Below the pieces are notes generated by a model, which did no database searches, was not told the DNA's origin, and was given only the letters and a program-made list of their open reading frames with translations. This document shows, piece after piece, positions 17,530 to 25,450 of a stretch of 64,000 bases of DNA (position 1 is its first letter; each line of letters opens with the position of its first letter). The translations under genes and the position numbers were made by a program. The stretch is from Butyrivibrio sp. (GTDB lineage Bacteria; Bacillota; Clostridia; Lachnospirales; Lachnospiraceae), in assembly GCA_022486625.1 (NCBI GenBank), contig JAKVKH010000001.1, forward strand, positions 186,001-250,000. Direction: 5' to 3'.

Positions 17530-17558
17530 TTGACAGTGAGTAGCAAGCTACCTATCAT
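17530..17558 (+). promoter_or_regulatory. Promoter with MarR-type operator in the spacer
   Basis: TTGACA (17530-17535), a 17-base spacer and TATCAT (17553-17558) form a near-consensus sigma-A promoter. The inverted repeat GTAGC-AA-GCTAC (17540-17551) fills the spacer, where a bound MarR dimer would block RNA polymerase. A half-site, AGGTAGC, recurs at 17590-17596. Confidence 0.75.
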
Positions 17559-17602
17559 AGATTATGTACTGTGCTACATGATCTGTGACAGGTAGCTTTT
17601 TT
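17547..17602 (+). terminator. Long hairpin with T6 tract overlapping the MarR promoter
   Basis: A 22-bp stem (17547-17568 with 17575-17596) has one A.C mismatch, two G.U pairs and a 6-base loop, and is followed directly by TTTTTT. RNA from the promoter here would start near 17565 and lack the left arm. The hairpin would therefore act only on read-through from the upstream lipoprotein gene. Confidence 0.7.
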
Positions 17603-17617
17603 ATGGAAGGAGATGCA

Positions 17618-18073
17618 ATGGAATCCCGGAAATGTGAACGTAACCGTAATGAAGAACCGCTTGGCTTCAAGTTCAAGCTGATCCATGAGTGCTTTGAAAA
17701 AAACCTGAATGAGCAGCTGCGCGGAGATGATCTGACTGTTTCTCAGATGTCGCTGCTGACCTATCTGTTTCACAATCAGGATCATGATGTTTCACAGAAA
17801 GAACTGTGTGAAGGTATGTGTATCAAGCATCCGACGGTGATCGGTATTCTGGACAGACTCGAAGATAAGGGGATGATCAGAAGAGAAGTAAATGAGGAAA
17901 ATCATAAATTCAGGAATGTTCTTCTGACACAGAAAGCGCTGGATCTTCAGATGAATGTCAAACGGCATCGTCAGAAGATGGAGAGTACACTGGTAAAGGG
18001 AATGACTGCGGATGAGGTGATACAGCTTCGCACTCTTCTTGATCAGGTGTACGACAATATGAAAGATATATGA
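17618..18073 (+). CDS. MarR family transcriptional regulator
   Basis: 151 residues. ATG 17618 has GGAAGGAG upstream; the GTG at 17585 lies inside the hairpin and is not credible. The winged helix is clear: MSLLTYLFHNQDHDVSQKEL, then CIKHPTVIGILDRLEDKGMI and wing RREVNEENHKFRNVLLT. The N-terminal 15 residues are highly charged. It precedes two ABC exporter genes by 13 and about 1790 bases, the usual MarR-plus-heterodimeric-exporter layout. It probably represses its own operon through the inverted repeats in the promoter and responds to a toxic compound that the exporter removes. Confidence 0.92.
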   Translation: MESRKCERNRNEEPLGFKFKLIHECFEKNLNEQLRGDDLTVSQMSLLTYLFHNQDHDVSQKELCEGMCIKHPTVIGILDRLEDKGMIRREVNEENHKFRNVLLTQKALDLQMNVKRHRQKMESTLVKGMTADEVIQLRTLLDQVYDNMKDI

Positions 18074-18086
18074 GAGGAAAAAAGAA

Positions 18087-19835
18087 ATGGTTAAAACACT
18101 ACTTGCAGAAGTAAAGGAATTCAAAAAAGATTCCATTATCACACCCTTCTGTATGATCGGTGAAGTCATCTGTGAAATGGTGATACCGATTCTGATGGGT
18201 ATGATTGTGGATGACGGAATCGGCAAAGGCAGTATGAGCTTTATTCTGCATACAGGCGCGATTATGATCGTTGTTGCGATTTTCGGACTGATCAGCGGAC
18301 TTGGCGGAGCCTTTTTCGGATCAAGGGCTTCGGCCGGATTTGCCAGAAACCTGAGAAAGAAAATGTATGATAATATCCAGTCATTTTCTTTTGCCAACAT
18401 CGACAGATTCTCAACGTCAGGACTGGTGACACGTCTGACAACGGATGTAACCAACGTGCAGAACGCATATATGATGATCCTGCGTATGGCAATGCGTGCG
18501 CCGGCTTCCATGATTGTGGCGATGATCATGTCCTTCATCATCAGCCCGAGACTGGCAAGTGTATATCTGGTGGCTGTTATCCTGCTGGGCATCCTCATGT
18601 TCTTTATTATGAACAGTGCGACGAAATACTTCAAACAGGTATTTGAACGGTATGATGACCTTAATGAAAGCGTGCAGGAGAATGTTTCCGCCATCCGTGT
18701 GGTAAAGGCATATGTACGTGAGGATTATGAAAACGATAAATTCAAAAAGGCTGCCTTTAACATCTATAAGATGTTTGTACATGCAGAAAACAATCTGGTT
18801 GCAATTTCTCCGGCCATGACGACTGTAGTCTATATCTGTATCCTGCTGATCAGCTGGCTGGGCGCACATATGATTATCGGTTCCACACTGACGACCGGTG
18901 AACTGATGAGTCTTCTGACCTACTGCATGAATATCCTGATGAGTCTGATGATGCTGTCCATGATCTTCGTCATGATCACCATGTCAGAAGCAAGCGGCAA
19001 GCGTATCGCAGAAGTCATTGAGGAGAAGAGTACGCTCGTTAATCCGGAGAACCCGGTGATGAGCGTTCCGGACGGAAGTATTCGTTTCGAGCATGTTGAC
19101 TTTGCATACAATGCAGAATCAAAGGAACCGGTGCTCAGGGATATCAATCTGGACATTCATTCGGGTGAAAGCATCGGAATCATCGGCGGAACGGGTTCTG
19201 CAAAGTCCAGTCTCGTCAATCTGATCAGTCGTCTGTATGATGTGACAGAAGGCAGTGTGCAGGTAGGCGGAACAGATGTCAGAGCCTATGATATGGAGAC
19301 ACTTCGTAATCAGGTCGCTGTTGTACTGCAGAAAAATGTACTGTTCAGCGGAACGATCTATGATAACCTGCGCTGGGGTGATCAGAATGCAACTGAGGAT
19401 GAATGCAGAAGAGTCTGCAGACTCGCCTGTGCGGATGAATTTATTGATAAGATGCCGGAGGGCTATAACACCTACATTGAACAGGGCGGATCCAATATCT
19501 CCGGTGGTCAGAAGCAGCGGCTGTGTATTGCCAGAGCACTTCTGAAAAAACCCAGAATCCTGATCCTTGATGACAGTACCAGCGCTGTGGATACGGCAAC
19601 GGATGCGAAGATCAGGAAGGCTTTTGCAGAGGAAATCCCGGATACCACAAAGCTCATTATTGCACAGAGAATATCAAGTGTGCAGGGCTGTGACCGGATC
19701 ATTGTCATGGATAACGGCAGTGTGAACGGGTTCGGGACACATGAGGAACTGCTGCGCAGTAATGAAATTTACAGGGAAGTATATGAATCCCAGACAGGCA
19801 GCAGCGGTGACGCTGATTTTGATGAGAAGAAATAA
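18087..19835 (+). CDS. ABC exporter half-transporter, degenerate ATP-site subunit
   Basis: 582 residues: a six-helix membrane domain (about 1-310), then an ATPase domain. This half carries the non-catalytic site of a heterodimer. Walker A is GGTGSAKSS (367-375) with Ala in place of the usual Gly. The residue after the Walker B Asp is Asp 496 instead of Glu (LILDDSTSAVD). The switch His is Gln 527 (IIAQRISS). Its signature motif (SGGQ) is normal and should serve the partner's active site. The gene lies 13 bases after marR and 24 bases before its partner. Homologous pairs export drugs or lipids at the cell membrane; the substrate is unknown. Confidence 0.93.
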   Translation: MVKTLLAEVKEFKKDSIITPFCMIGEVICEMVIPILMGMIVDDGIGKGSMSFILHTGAIMIVVAIFGLISGLGGAFFGSRASAGFARNLRKKMYDNIQSFSFANIDRFSTSGLVTRLTTDVTNVQNAYMMILRMAMRAPASMIVAMIMSFIISPRLASVYLVAVILLGILMFFIMNSATKYFKQVFERYDDLNESVQENVSAIRVVKAYVREDYENDKFKKAAFNIYKMFVHAENNLVAISPAMTTVVYICILLISWLGAHMIIGSTLTTGELMSLLTYCMNILMSLMMLSMIFVMITMSEASGKRIAEVIEEKSTLVNPENPVMSVPDGSIRFEHVDFAYNAESKEPVLRDINLDIHSGESIGIIGGTGSAKSSLVNLISRLYDVTEGSVQVGGTDVRAYDMETLRNQVAVVLQKNVLFSGTIYDNLRWGDQNATEDECRRVCRLACADEFIDKMPEGYNTYIEQGGSNISGGQKQRLCIARALLKKPRILILDDSTSAVDTATDAKIRKAFAEEIPDTTKLIIAQRISSVQGCDRIIVMDNGSVNGFGTHEELLRSNEIYREVYESQTGSSGDADFDEKK

Positions 19836-19859
19836 GAGCTTCGGCGTGGAGGTAAAATA

Positions 19860-21794
19860 ATGGCAGAAGAAAAAGTTCGTGAAGTAAAAGGCCCGGGCCC
19901 GGGTGGCAGAAGAGGCGGACCAAGACCGAAAGTAAAAAATCCCATGAAACTTTTTTCCAGAATTATGGGTTATATCTTTAAATATTACAGTGTGCAGATG
20001 ATTCTGGTGGTGGTCTGCATCTTCGTCAGTGTCATTGCAAATGTGCAGGGAACATTGTTCACCAGAACACTCATTGACAGTTATATTCAGCCGATGATCG
20101 GGCAGAAGAACCCTGACTACGGCCCGCTTGCAGGCGCGATTGGCAGAGTGGCTGTCTTTTACGGAATCGGTGTACTGGCGACCTTCCTGCAGGCCAAGAT
20201 CATGGTCTATGTCAATCAGGGAACACTGCGCAGGCTCCGTGAAGATCTGTTCACGCATATGGAATCACTCCCGATCAGATATTTTGATACGCATGCACAC
20301 GGCGACGTGATGTCGATATATACCAATGATATTGATACTCTGCGGCAGATGATTTCCCAGAGTATTCCGCAGCTTTTAAACAGTGCCATTACCATTGTAA
20401 GTATTCTGGTGATGATGCTGGTACTCAATATTCCGCTGACACTGCTGACACTGGCCATGGTGGCGCTGATGCTGTTCGTATCCGGCAAGGCAACCAAAGC
20501 ATCCGGTAAGAACTTCGTGGCACAGCAGAAGAACATCGGACAGCTCAACGGCTATATCGAAGAGATGATGACCGGGCAGAAGGTGGTAAAGGTATTCTGC
20601 CATGAGGAAGAGAGTAAGAAAGCGTTTGATGCATATAATGAAGCACTTTACCAGAGTGCATTCAAGGCAAACGCCTTTTCCGGAGCGCTTGGCCCCATTA
20701 ATTCACAGCTGGGTAACCTCAGCTATGTACTGTGTGCAATTGTCGGCGGTGCGCTTGCACTGAATCAGTTTGCCGGATTTACCATCGGTGCAATGGCAAG
20801 TTTTCTGACCTTTAATAAAAACTTCAATATGCCGATCAACCAGGTTTCCATGCAGTTTAACAGTGTGATTATGGCACTGGCAGGTGCAGAGCGTATTTTT
20901 GCACTGCTGGATGAACAGCCGGAAGTGGATGACGGTTATGTAACGCTGGTCAATGCCAGAGAAGAGAACGGACAGCTTACAGAAACCGGAGAGCACACAG
21001 GACACTGGGCATGGAAGCATTATCATAAGGCAACGGATACCACCGATTATAAGAAAATGGAAGGCGATGTTACATTCAATGACGTGGATTTCGGTTATAC
21101 GGATGAAAAAATTGTACTTCATAACATAGTCATGCATGCACATCCGGGGCAGAAGATCGCACTGGTCGGCTCCACCGGCGCAGGCAAGACGACCATCACC
21201 AACCTGATCAACCGTTTCTATGATATTCAGGATGGTAAGATCCGTTATGACGACATCAATATCAATAAGATCTGCAAGGCGGATCTTAGAAGGTCACTTG
21301 GTATGGTACTGCAGGATACACATCTGTTTACCGGTACGGTAATGGAAAATATCCGTTACGGCAAGCTGGATGCAACGGATGAAGAGGTCATGGCAGCAGC
21401 AAAGCTTGCCAATGCGGACGGATTTGTCAGAAGGCTTCCGGAAGGGTATGAAACAAAGCTGACGGGGGATGGTGCCAATCTGTCACAGGGTCAGCGCCAG
21501 CTCCTTGCCATTGCAAGAGCAGCGATCGCTGATCCGCCGGTACTGATTCTGGATGAAGCCACGAGCTCCATCGATACCAGAACAGAGAAGATCGTACAGG
21601 ATGGCATGGATAAGCTTATGGCAGGCAGAACGACCTTTGTTATTGCACACAGACTCTCTACCGTCCGTAACAGTGACTGCATCATTGTACTGGAACAGGG
21701 ACGTATTGTGGAACAGGGTACACATGACGAACTGATTGCAAAGAAGCAGCGTTATTATCAGCTGTATACCGGAAACAAGGTGGAGACGGCATGA
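19860..21794 (+). CDS. ABC exporter half-transporter, catalytic-site subunit
   Basis: 644 residues. A Gly/Pro/Arg-rich cytoplasmic leader (GPGPGGRRGGPRPK) precedes a six-helix membrane domain and an ATPase domain. Walker A (GSTGAGKTT, 437-445), Walker B with catalytic Glu 566 (LILDEATSS) and switch His 597 (IAHRLSTV) are all normal. The signature is LSQGQ (541-545) rather than LSGGQ. This complements the partner encoded just before: the degenerate site is built from the partner's Walker motifs and this subunit's altered signature. An insert of about 40 residues (about 365-400) lies before the ATPase domain. The SD is GGAGG. It overlaps the next gene by 4 bases. Confidence 0.94.
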   Translation: MAEEKVREVKGPGPGGRRGGPRPKVKNPMKLFSRIMGYIFKYYSVQMILVVVCIFVSVIANVQGTLFTRTLIDSYIQPMIGQKNPDYGPLAGAIGRVAVFYGIGVLATFLQAKIMVYVNQGTLRRLREDLFTHMESLPIRYFDTHAHGDVMSIYTNDIDTLRQMISQSIPQLLNSAITIVSILVMMLVLNIPLTLLTLAMVALMLFVSGKATKASGKNFVAQQKNIGQLNGYIEEMMTGQKVVKVFCHEEESKKAFDAYNEALYQSAFKANAFSGALGPINSQLGNLSYVLCAIVGGALALNQFAGFTIGAMASFLTFNKNFNMPINQVSMQFNSVIMALAGAERIFALLDEQPEVDDGYVTLVNAREENGQLTETGEHTGHWAWKHYHKATDTTDYKKMEGDVTFNDVDFGYTDEKIVLHNIVMHAHPGQKIALVGSTGAGKTTITNLINRFYDIQDGKIRYDDININKICKADLRRSLGMVLQDTHLFTGTVMENIRYGKLDATDEEVMAAAKLANADGFVRRLPEGYETKLTGDGANLSQGQRQLLAIARAAIADPPVLILDEATSSIDTRTEKIVQDGMDKLMAGRTTFVIAHRLSTVRNSDCIIVLEQGRIVEQGTHDELIAKKQRYYQLYTGNKVETA

Positions 21795-22945
21795 GCGGAC
21801 TGATTTATCTGGATCATGCGGCAACAACAGCGTGTGATCCGAAGGTTGTACAGGCAATGCTACCGTGGTTTTCAGAAGCATACGGGAATCCAAGCACCAT
21901 GTACAGCATCGGCGCAGCTGCGGCAAAAGCAGTGCGCCATGCCAGGGAGCAGATTGCACAGACACTTGGTGCCTGCCCTGAAGAAATCTTTTTTACCAGT
22001 GGCGGAACTGAGTCGGATAACTGGGCGCTTAAGGGGATTGCACAGAGCCTTGCGGCGAAAGGGCATCACCTGATTACGACGAAGATCGAACATCCGGCAG
22101 TGCTGGAATCATGTGCTTTTCTGGAAAAAAACGGATATGAAATCACGTATCTGGATGTGGACAGCAGGGGACAGATTTCACTTTCACAGCTGGAAGAAGC
22201 AATCCGTCCTGATACCATACTGATCTCTGTCATGTATGCCAATAATGAAATCGGTACGGTTGAGCCTGTCCGGCAGATAGCGGAAACAGCGCACAGACAT
22301 GGGGTTCTGTTTCATACGGATGCAGTGCAGGCATATGGTCAGATTCCGATCAGTGCGGCAGAAGACGGAATCGACCTTCTGAGTGCAAGCGGACATAAGT
22401 TCTACGGACCAAAGGGAATCGGATTCCTGTATATTCGAAAAGGGATTGCAATGGAACGTTTCATGCATGGCGGGAGCCAGGAAAGGGGCAGACGCGCCGG
22501 AACGGAAAATGTTCCCGGCATTGTCGGTATCGGAATGGCGGCAGAACTTGCCGGAGCCTCTCTGGAAATCAGAATGCAGAAGGAAAGAAAATTGCAAAAA
22601 TATCTGGCTGAGAATATAATGAGAGAAATAGCAGACGTTACGGTAAACGGACCGGAACCGGGAAGCGGGGAACGGCTTCCCGGAAATCTGAATCTGTGCT
22701 TTGCAGGTGTCAGGGCAGAGACCGCAATGATTATGCTGGATATGCAGGGAGTCTGTGCTTCTGCCGGTTCAGCGTGTACTTCCGGATCGCTTACGCCTTC
22801 GCACGTGCTGACGGCAATCGGCTGCAGTGCGGAAGATGCGCAGTGCTCACTCAGATTCAGTATCGGACAGGAAAATACACAGCAGGAAATGGACCGCGTC
22901 GTACAGGTGATAGGAAATGCAGCAGAGAAGATTCGGAACAGATAA
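21791..22945 (+). CDS. Cysteine desulfurase (NifS/IscS family)
   Basis: 384 residues. This PLP enzyme takes sulfur from cysteine for Fe-S clusters and tRNA thiolation. Motifs are YLDHAATT at the N-terminus, TSGGTESDN, EHPAV with its cofactor His, SGHKFYGPKG with the PLP Lys (near 204), and GSACTSG with the sulfur-carrying Cys (near 327). It starts in an ATGA overlap with the ABC gene. A desulfurase of this type often stands close to mnmA; here mnmA is 7 kb downstream, beyond an inserted minus-strand block. No nifU/iscU gene follows. Coupling to the exporter genes is probably positional rather than functional. Confidence 0.95.
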   Translation: MSGLIYLDHAATTACDPKVVQAMLPWFSEAYGNPSTMYSIGAAAAKAVRHAREQIAQTLGACPEEIFFTSGGTESDNWALKGIAQSLAAKGHHLITTKIEHPAVLESCAFLEKNGYEITYLDVDSRGQISLSQLEEAIRPDTILISVMYANNEIGTVEPVRQIAETAHRHGVLFHTDAVQAYGQIPISAAEDGIDLLSASGHKFYGPKGIGFLYIRKGIAMERFMHGGSQERGRRAGTENVPGIVGIGMAAELAGASLEIRMQKERKLQKYLAENIMREIADVTVNGPEPGSGERLPGNLNLCFAGVRAETAMIMLDMQGVCASAGSACTSGSLTPSHVLTAIGCSAEDAQCSLRFSIGQENTQQEMDRVVQVIGNAAEKIRNR

Positions 22946-22971
22946 TGCTTCATGCAGAGGAGGCCGCATGC

Positions 22972-23580
22972 ATGGATGAAGGAATGCTTCGAAATGAACT
23001 GGGATTCTGGGATCATGAGAAAATCGGTGTAGAACTTTATGAAGATGTGATCAAATTCCGCCCGATCGGAGAAAAAGCCATAGAAATACCTTATCGCAGT
23101 ATTATTTCCTGCAAGCGGTATATTCGTGAGCTGTATATTACCAGCAGAGGAATGGTCAGCGGAATGTATGATACCCGCTATATTCCGATTGAATTCGAAT
23201 CGAAGGAAACAGCAGATTATTATTATCATTTTGTTGTGAAAAGGGTTGAAGAGACTGCGCAGACAGAAGAAAGCGATGAAGAGGAAGAAGAGAGTCCTTC
23301 GGATAAGCCTGCGTTTTCCTTTGAAAGCTCCATGGGACTTTCGGAAGGATATCTGAATATATTTTCTGACAGAGCGGTTTACAGTTCTGAGGTACAGGAA
23401 AGAGATCTTGAAATCAGCTATATTAATGTGAGGGATGTGAAGAAGAGCTTTGGCTGTATACGGTTTGAGATGGAAAATCATGCGCACATGAACTTTCAGG
23501 TTCCAAACAGACTGTTTCAGCCTGTTCTGCAATATCTTCAGGGGCATGTGGAAAAAGCACATGTGCATGAACTGGAATAA
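22972..23580 (+). CDS. Hypothetical protein, acidic linker between two similar-sized halves
   Basis: 202 residues from ATG 22972, which has GAGGAGG 9 bases upstream; ATG 22945 and further upstream frames overlap the desulfurase gene and are less likely. The first half (IGVELYEDVIKFRPIGEKAI, then IPYRSIISCKR) alternates short beta strands in a way that recalls PH-like domains. A very acidic linker (ESDEEEEE) leads to a second half with a similar strand pattern (GYLNIFSDRAVYSSE). No membrane segment or catalytic motif was seen. I do not recognise the family. It follows the desulfurase gene and converges on the pilin-like operon. Confidence 0.7.
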   Translation: MDEGMLRNELGFWDHEKIGVELYEDVIKFRPIGEKAIEIPYRSIISCKRYIRELYITSRGMVSGMYDTRYIPIEFESKETADYYYHFVVKRVEETAQTEESDEEEEESPSDKPAFSFESSMGLSEGYLNIFSDRAVYSSEVQERDLEISYINVRDVKKSFGCIRFEMENHAHMNFQVPNRLFQPVLQYLQGHVEKAHVHELE

Positions 23581-24021
23581 TTATTTTGCAACATTGAGTC
23601 TGTTGTCATATTGAATTTTATCTTCATGGGTGATGACCTGCCACGATTGTATGCGGTACAGGGCGTCACCCTTTTTCTGCGGATATACGGGAGTGAGAAC
23701 GACATGAAGAGACTGAAGATCTGAAATGGAAAAATCTGCCGACAGTTGCAGCTTTTCAGCACGGCGCAGATAGTCAGAGCTGTCAGACGCGTCAGAAAGA
23801 ACTGTCTGGAGTAAGGCGTCTGAAGCGGCAACGAAGGCTTCAGCCTTATTCACGGCATGATAGTAGTCTGTTGTATGAACCGCGAGCTTCTGACTCAGCC
23901 GCAGATCCGCCTTTGCATTCACGAAGGAAAGCGTTGCAAAAGAGATCAGGCAGAGTGTCATGAAGATCAGGAGAACAGAAGAAGTGCCTGTCGGCATGCT
24001 GTATTTCAATCCTTTTTTCAT
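23581..24021 (-). CDS. Small membrane-anchored pilin-like protein (PilX/GspK-like), last gene of operon
   Basis: 146 residues. A short cytoplasmic head (MKKGLKYSMPTGTSS) is followed by one hydrophobic helix (VLLIFMTLCLISFATLSFV) and an extracellular domain of about 105 residues. The helix starts near a GTSS sequence and lacks the Glu found at position 5 of classic pilins, as in GspK/PilX minor pilins. It overlaps the previous gene by one base (TGATG) and has GGAGA upstream. Four such small proteins follow the GspF-like gene, so it is probably a minor component of a pilus-like machine. Similarity is in topology and context only; sequence identity is weak. Confidence 0.65.
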   Translation of the reverse strand: MKKGLKYSMPTGTSSVLLIFMTLCLISFATLSFVNAKADLRLSQKLAVHTTDYYHAVNKAEAFVAASDALLQTVLSDASDSSDYLRRAEKLQLSADFSISDLQSLHVVLTPVYPQKKGDALYRIQSWQVITHEDKIQYDNRLNVAK

Positions 24022-24575
24022 CAGTTTACATCTCCAGTGTAATGATCGATATCAATTGAATAAATCATGTTCTGACTGCCTCTGGGAACCTCAGTAGTCA
24101 GTGTATCTGTTTTACGGATGTCCAGAATGGTAACGGCTGCTTTAACTGCCTGTGCATCTGAGCCGGCGCCGGAGAAGAGGGAAGCGGCATTTTTCTGTGC
24201 TGCATTCAGCACAATTTCATAGGAGGCGGAATCCGCGGTTCCGGAGGTATTATCTGTCGGATGACTGATCAGCTGCCAGTCGGCATCCAGAAACAGCAGG
24301 AGGCTCCCGGATCTGGAGCTTTCTTCGGAAACGAGAACAGCAGTATCCGGGTACAGATCAGCCATCCGGTCAAGATCGCCATCACAGCCGATATAAGCTT
24401 CGGAGAGGTTCTGTGCCCACATGACTGCATGACTCAGATTTACAGAATTCTGTGCGGTGATATGTGCGCTGACGAAAAGGCGTACGCAGACTGCTCCGGT
24501 AATGGAAAAAAACAGGATCGAAATAATCAGTTCCATCAGAAAGAGTGATGTTTTTGAATTGGATTCACGGTTCAT
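24021..24575 (-). CDS. Pilin-like protein with Glu-5-type N-terminal helix
   Basis: 184 residues. The N-terminus MNRESNSKTSLFLMELIIS resembles a prepilin leader followed by the conserved helix: counting from Leu after TS, Glu falls at position 5. The residue before the cut would be Ser rather than the preferred Gly, so processing by a prepilin peptidase is uncertain. The hydrophobic helix (LFLMELIISILFFSITGAV) leads to an extracellular domain of about 145 residues. It overlaps the preceding gene by 4 bases and the following one by 1 base. A minor pilin/pseudopilin role is inferred from this and from the GspF-like gene upstream. Confidence 0.7.
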   Translation of the reverse strand: MNRESNSKTSLFLMELIISILFFSITGAVCVRLFVSAHITAQNSVNLSHAVMWAQNLSEAYIGCDGDLDRMADLYPDTAVLVSEESSRSGSLLLFLDADWQLISHPTDNTSGTADSASYEIVLNAAQKNAASLFSGAGSDAQAVKAAVTILDIRKTDTLTTEVPRGSQNMIYSIDIDHYTGDVN

Positions 24576-25078
24576 GAATGGCCTGCTCCTTCCTGCATAT
24601 TTTCCCGGACGGACAGATAAAGAGAGAGTTTCTCCTTATCCGGTTCTTCCATGATAATCCGGTAAAGATGATCGTTGACCTTCAGAATATCAAAACTCTT
24701 AAGGGGTGTGATTTTCCGACCTGACTGCGGAGACAGCTGCAGGTCGGTGCGGGCCAGAAGTTCAGTCAGATTTCCGTTATATTCATACAGATAGGTGGTA
24801 TAGGAGATACCGTCATTTTCCTGCGTGATCAGAAGCGCCGGGATATTTTCAATGCTGCCGGTGGAGAGGCTTCCGGAAGAATCCGCCTGGCGTATTTTTT
24901 CTGTGATATAGGCAAAAGAAGTCCTTGTTTCATAATTGGCTTCCATCTGATCCACATTGCGGCGATAAACGCTGGCCCCAAGGGCGATCAGCATCAGTGT
25001 CGAAAATGCGAACAGAAACAGAAGCGCAGTGACGAACAGAAAATCAATGATATGGCGATGCTCTTTCTTAAAATTCAT
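24572..25078 (-). CDS. DUF4860-like small membrane protein of pilin-like operon
   Basis: 168 residues. It has a cytoplasmic head (MNFKKEHRHIIDF), one hydrophobic helix (LFVTALLFLFAFSTLMLIAL) and an extracellular domain of about 125 residues with repeated beta-strand patterns. It resembles the DUF4860 family, known from Clostridia near type II secretion-like genes; this match is from memory. The SD is GGGAG. It is the second of four pilin-like genes, 20 bases after the first and overlapping the next by 4 bases. No prepilin cleavage motif with Gly was seen. Confidence 0.65.
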   Translation of the reverse strand: MNFKKEHRHIIDFLFVTALLFLFAFSTLMLIALGASVYRRNVDQMEANYETRTSFAYITEKIRQADSSGSLSTGSIENIPALLITQENDGISYTTYLYEYNGNLTELLARTDLQLSPQSGRKITPLKSFDILKVNDHLYRIIMEEPDKEKLSLYLSVRENMQEGAGHS

Positions 25079-25098
25079 CTCAGCTCCCGGGAATTTAG

Positions 25099-25446
25099 TC
25101 AGCGTGCTTCAGGATCTTTCAGATTCAGTACAGTAACATCCGGATACAGATTGGATCCGATTGGCTGATAATCCACATAAAAAGTGTCAGTATCATAGGT
25201 AAGACCATAATGCTCTTTCAGATAGGCAAGGCTTGGCGGATAGATGCCTTCTACGGCATAGCACTGGGCAATATCGCGCTGCAGTGCATTTTCCAGACTG
25301 GTCTGCTGACGCTGCATGGTATCCTGTCCGAAGCTGCCAAGAGCATACAGAAACAGACATGCCAGCAGTACGCAGAAGATGCCGTACAGGATGCCCTGAG
25401 ATTTTCGGAGACTGTGATGCGGATACCTGGAAAAACGATCATTCAT
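25099..25446 (-). CDS. Short pilin-like membrane protein
   Basis: 115 residues. The basic head (MNDRFSRYPHHSLRKSQG) precedes a hydrophobic helix (ILYGIFCVLLACLFLYALG) and an extracellular part of about 75 residues. It includes CYAVEGIYPPSLAYLKEHYG, the sort of segment seen in type IV pilin-like and competence proteins, in which a 'YAxxGxYPxSL' stretch follows the N-terminal helix. Gly at the head/helix border could serve as a processing site, but Glu at position 5 is absent. It lies 4 bases after the GspF-like gene. It is a likely pseudopilin of the same machine. Confidence 0.65.
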   Translation of the reverse strand: MNDRFSRYPHHSLRKSQGILYGIFCVLLACLFLYALGSFGQDTMQRQQTSLENALQRDIAQCYAVEGIYPPSLAYLKEHYGLTYDTDTFYVDYQPIGSNLYPDVTVLNLKDPEAR

Positions 25447-25450
25447 GGCA

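Noticed and set aside
18292..18869. Large minus-strand ORFs opposite the ABC transporter genes
   Set aside because: Antisense shadows of strongly supported genes; the same holds for long antisense ORFs opposite lacI, pgk, ispH and pheS.
22696..22971. N-terminal extension of the hypothetical protein at 22972-23580
   Set aside because: It runs through the 3' end of the cysteine desulfurase gene in another frame; ATG 22972 has an ideal SD.
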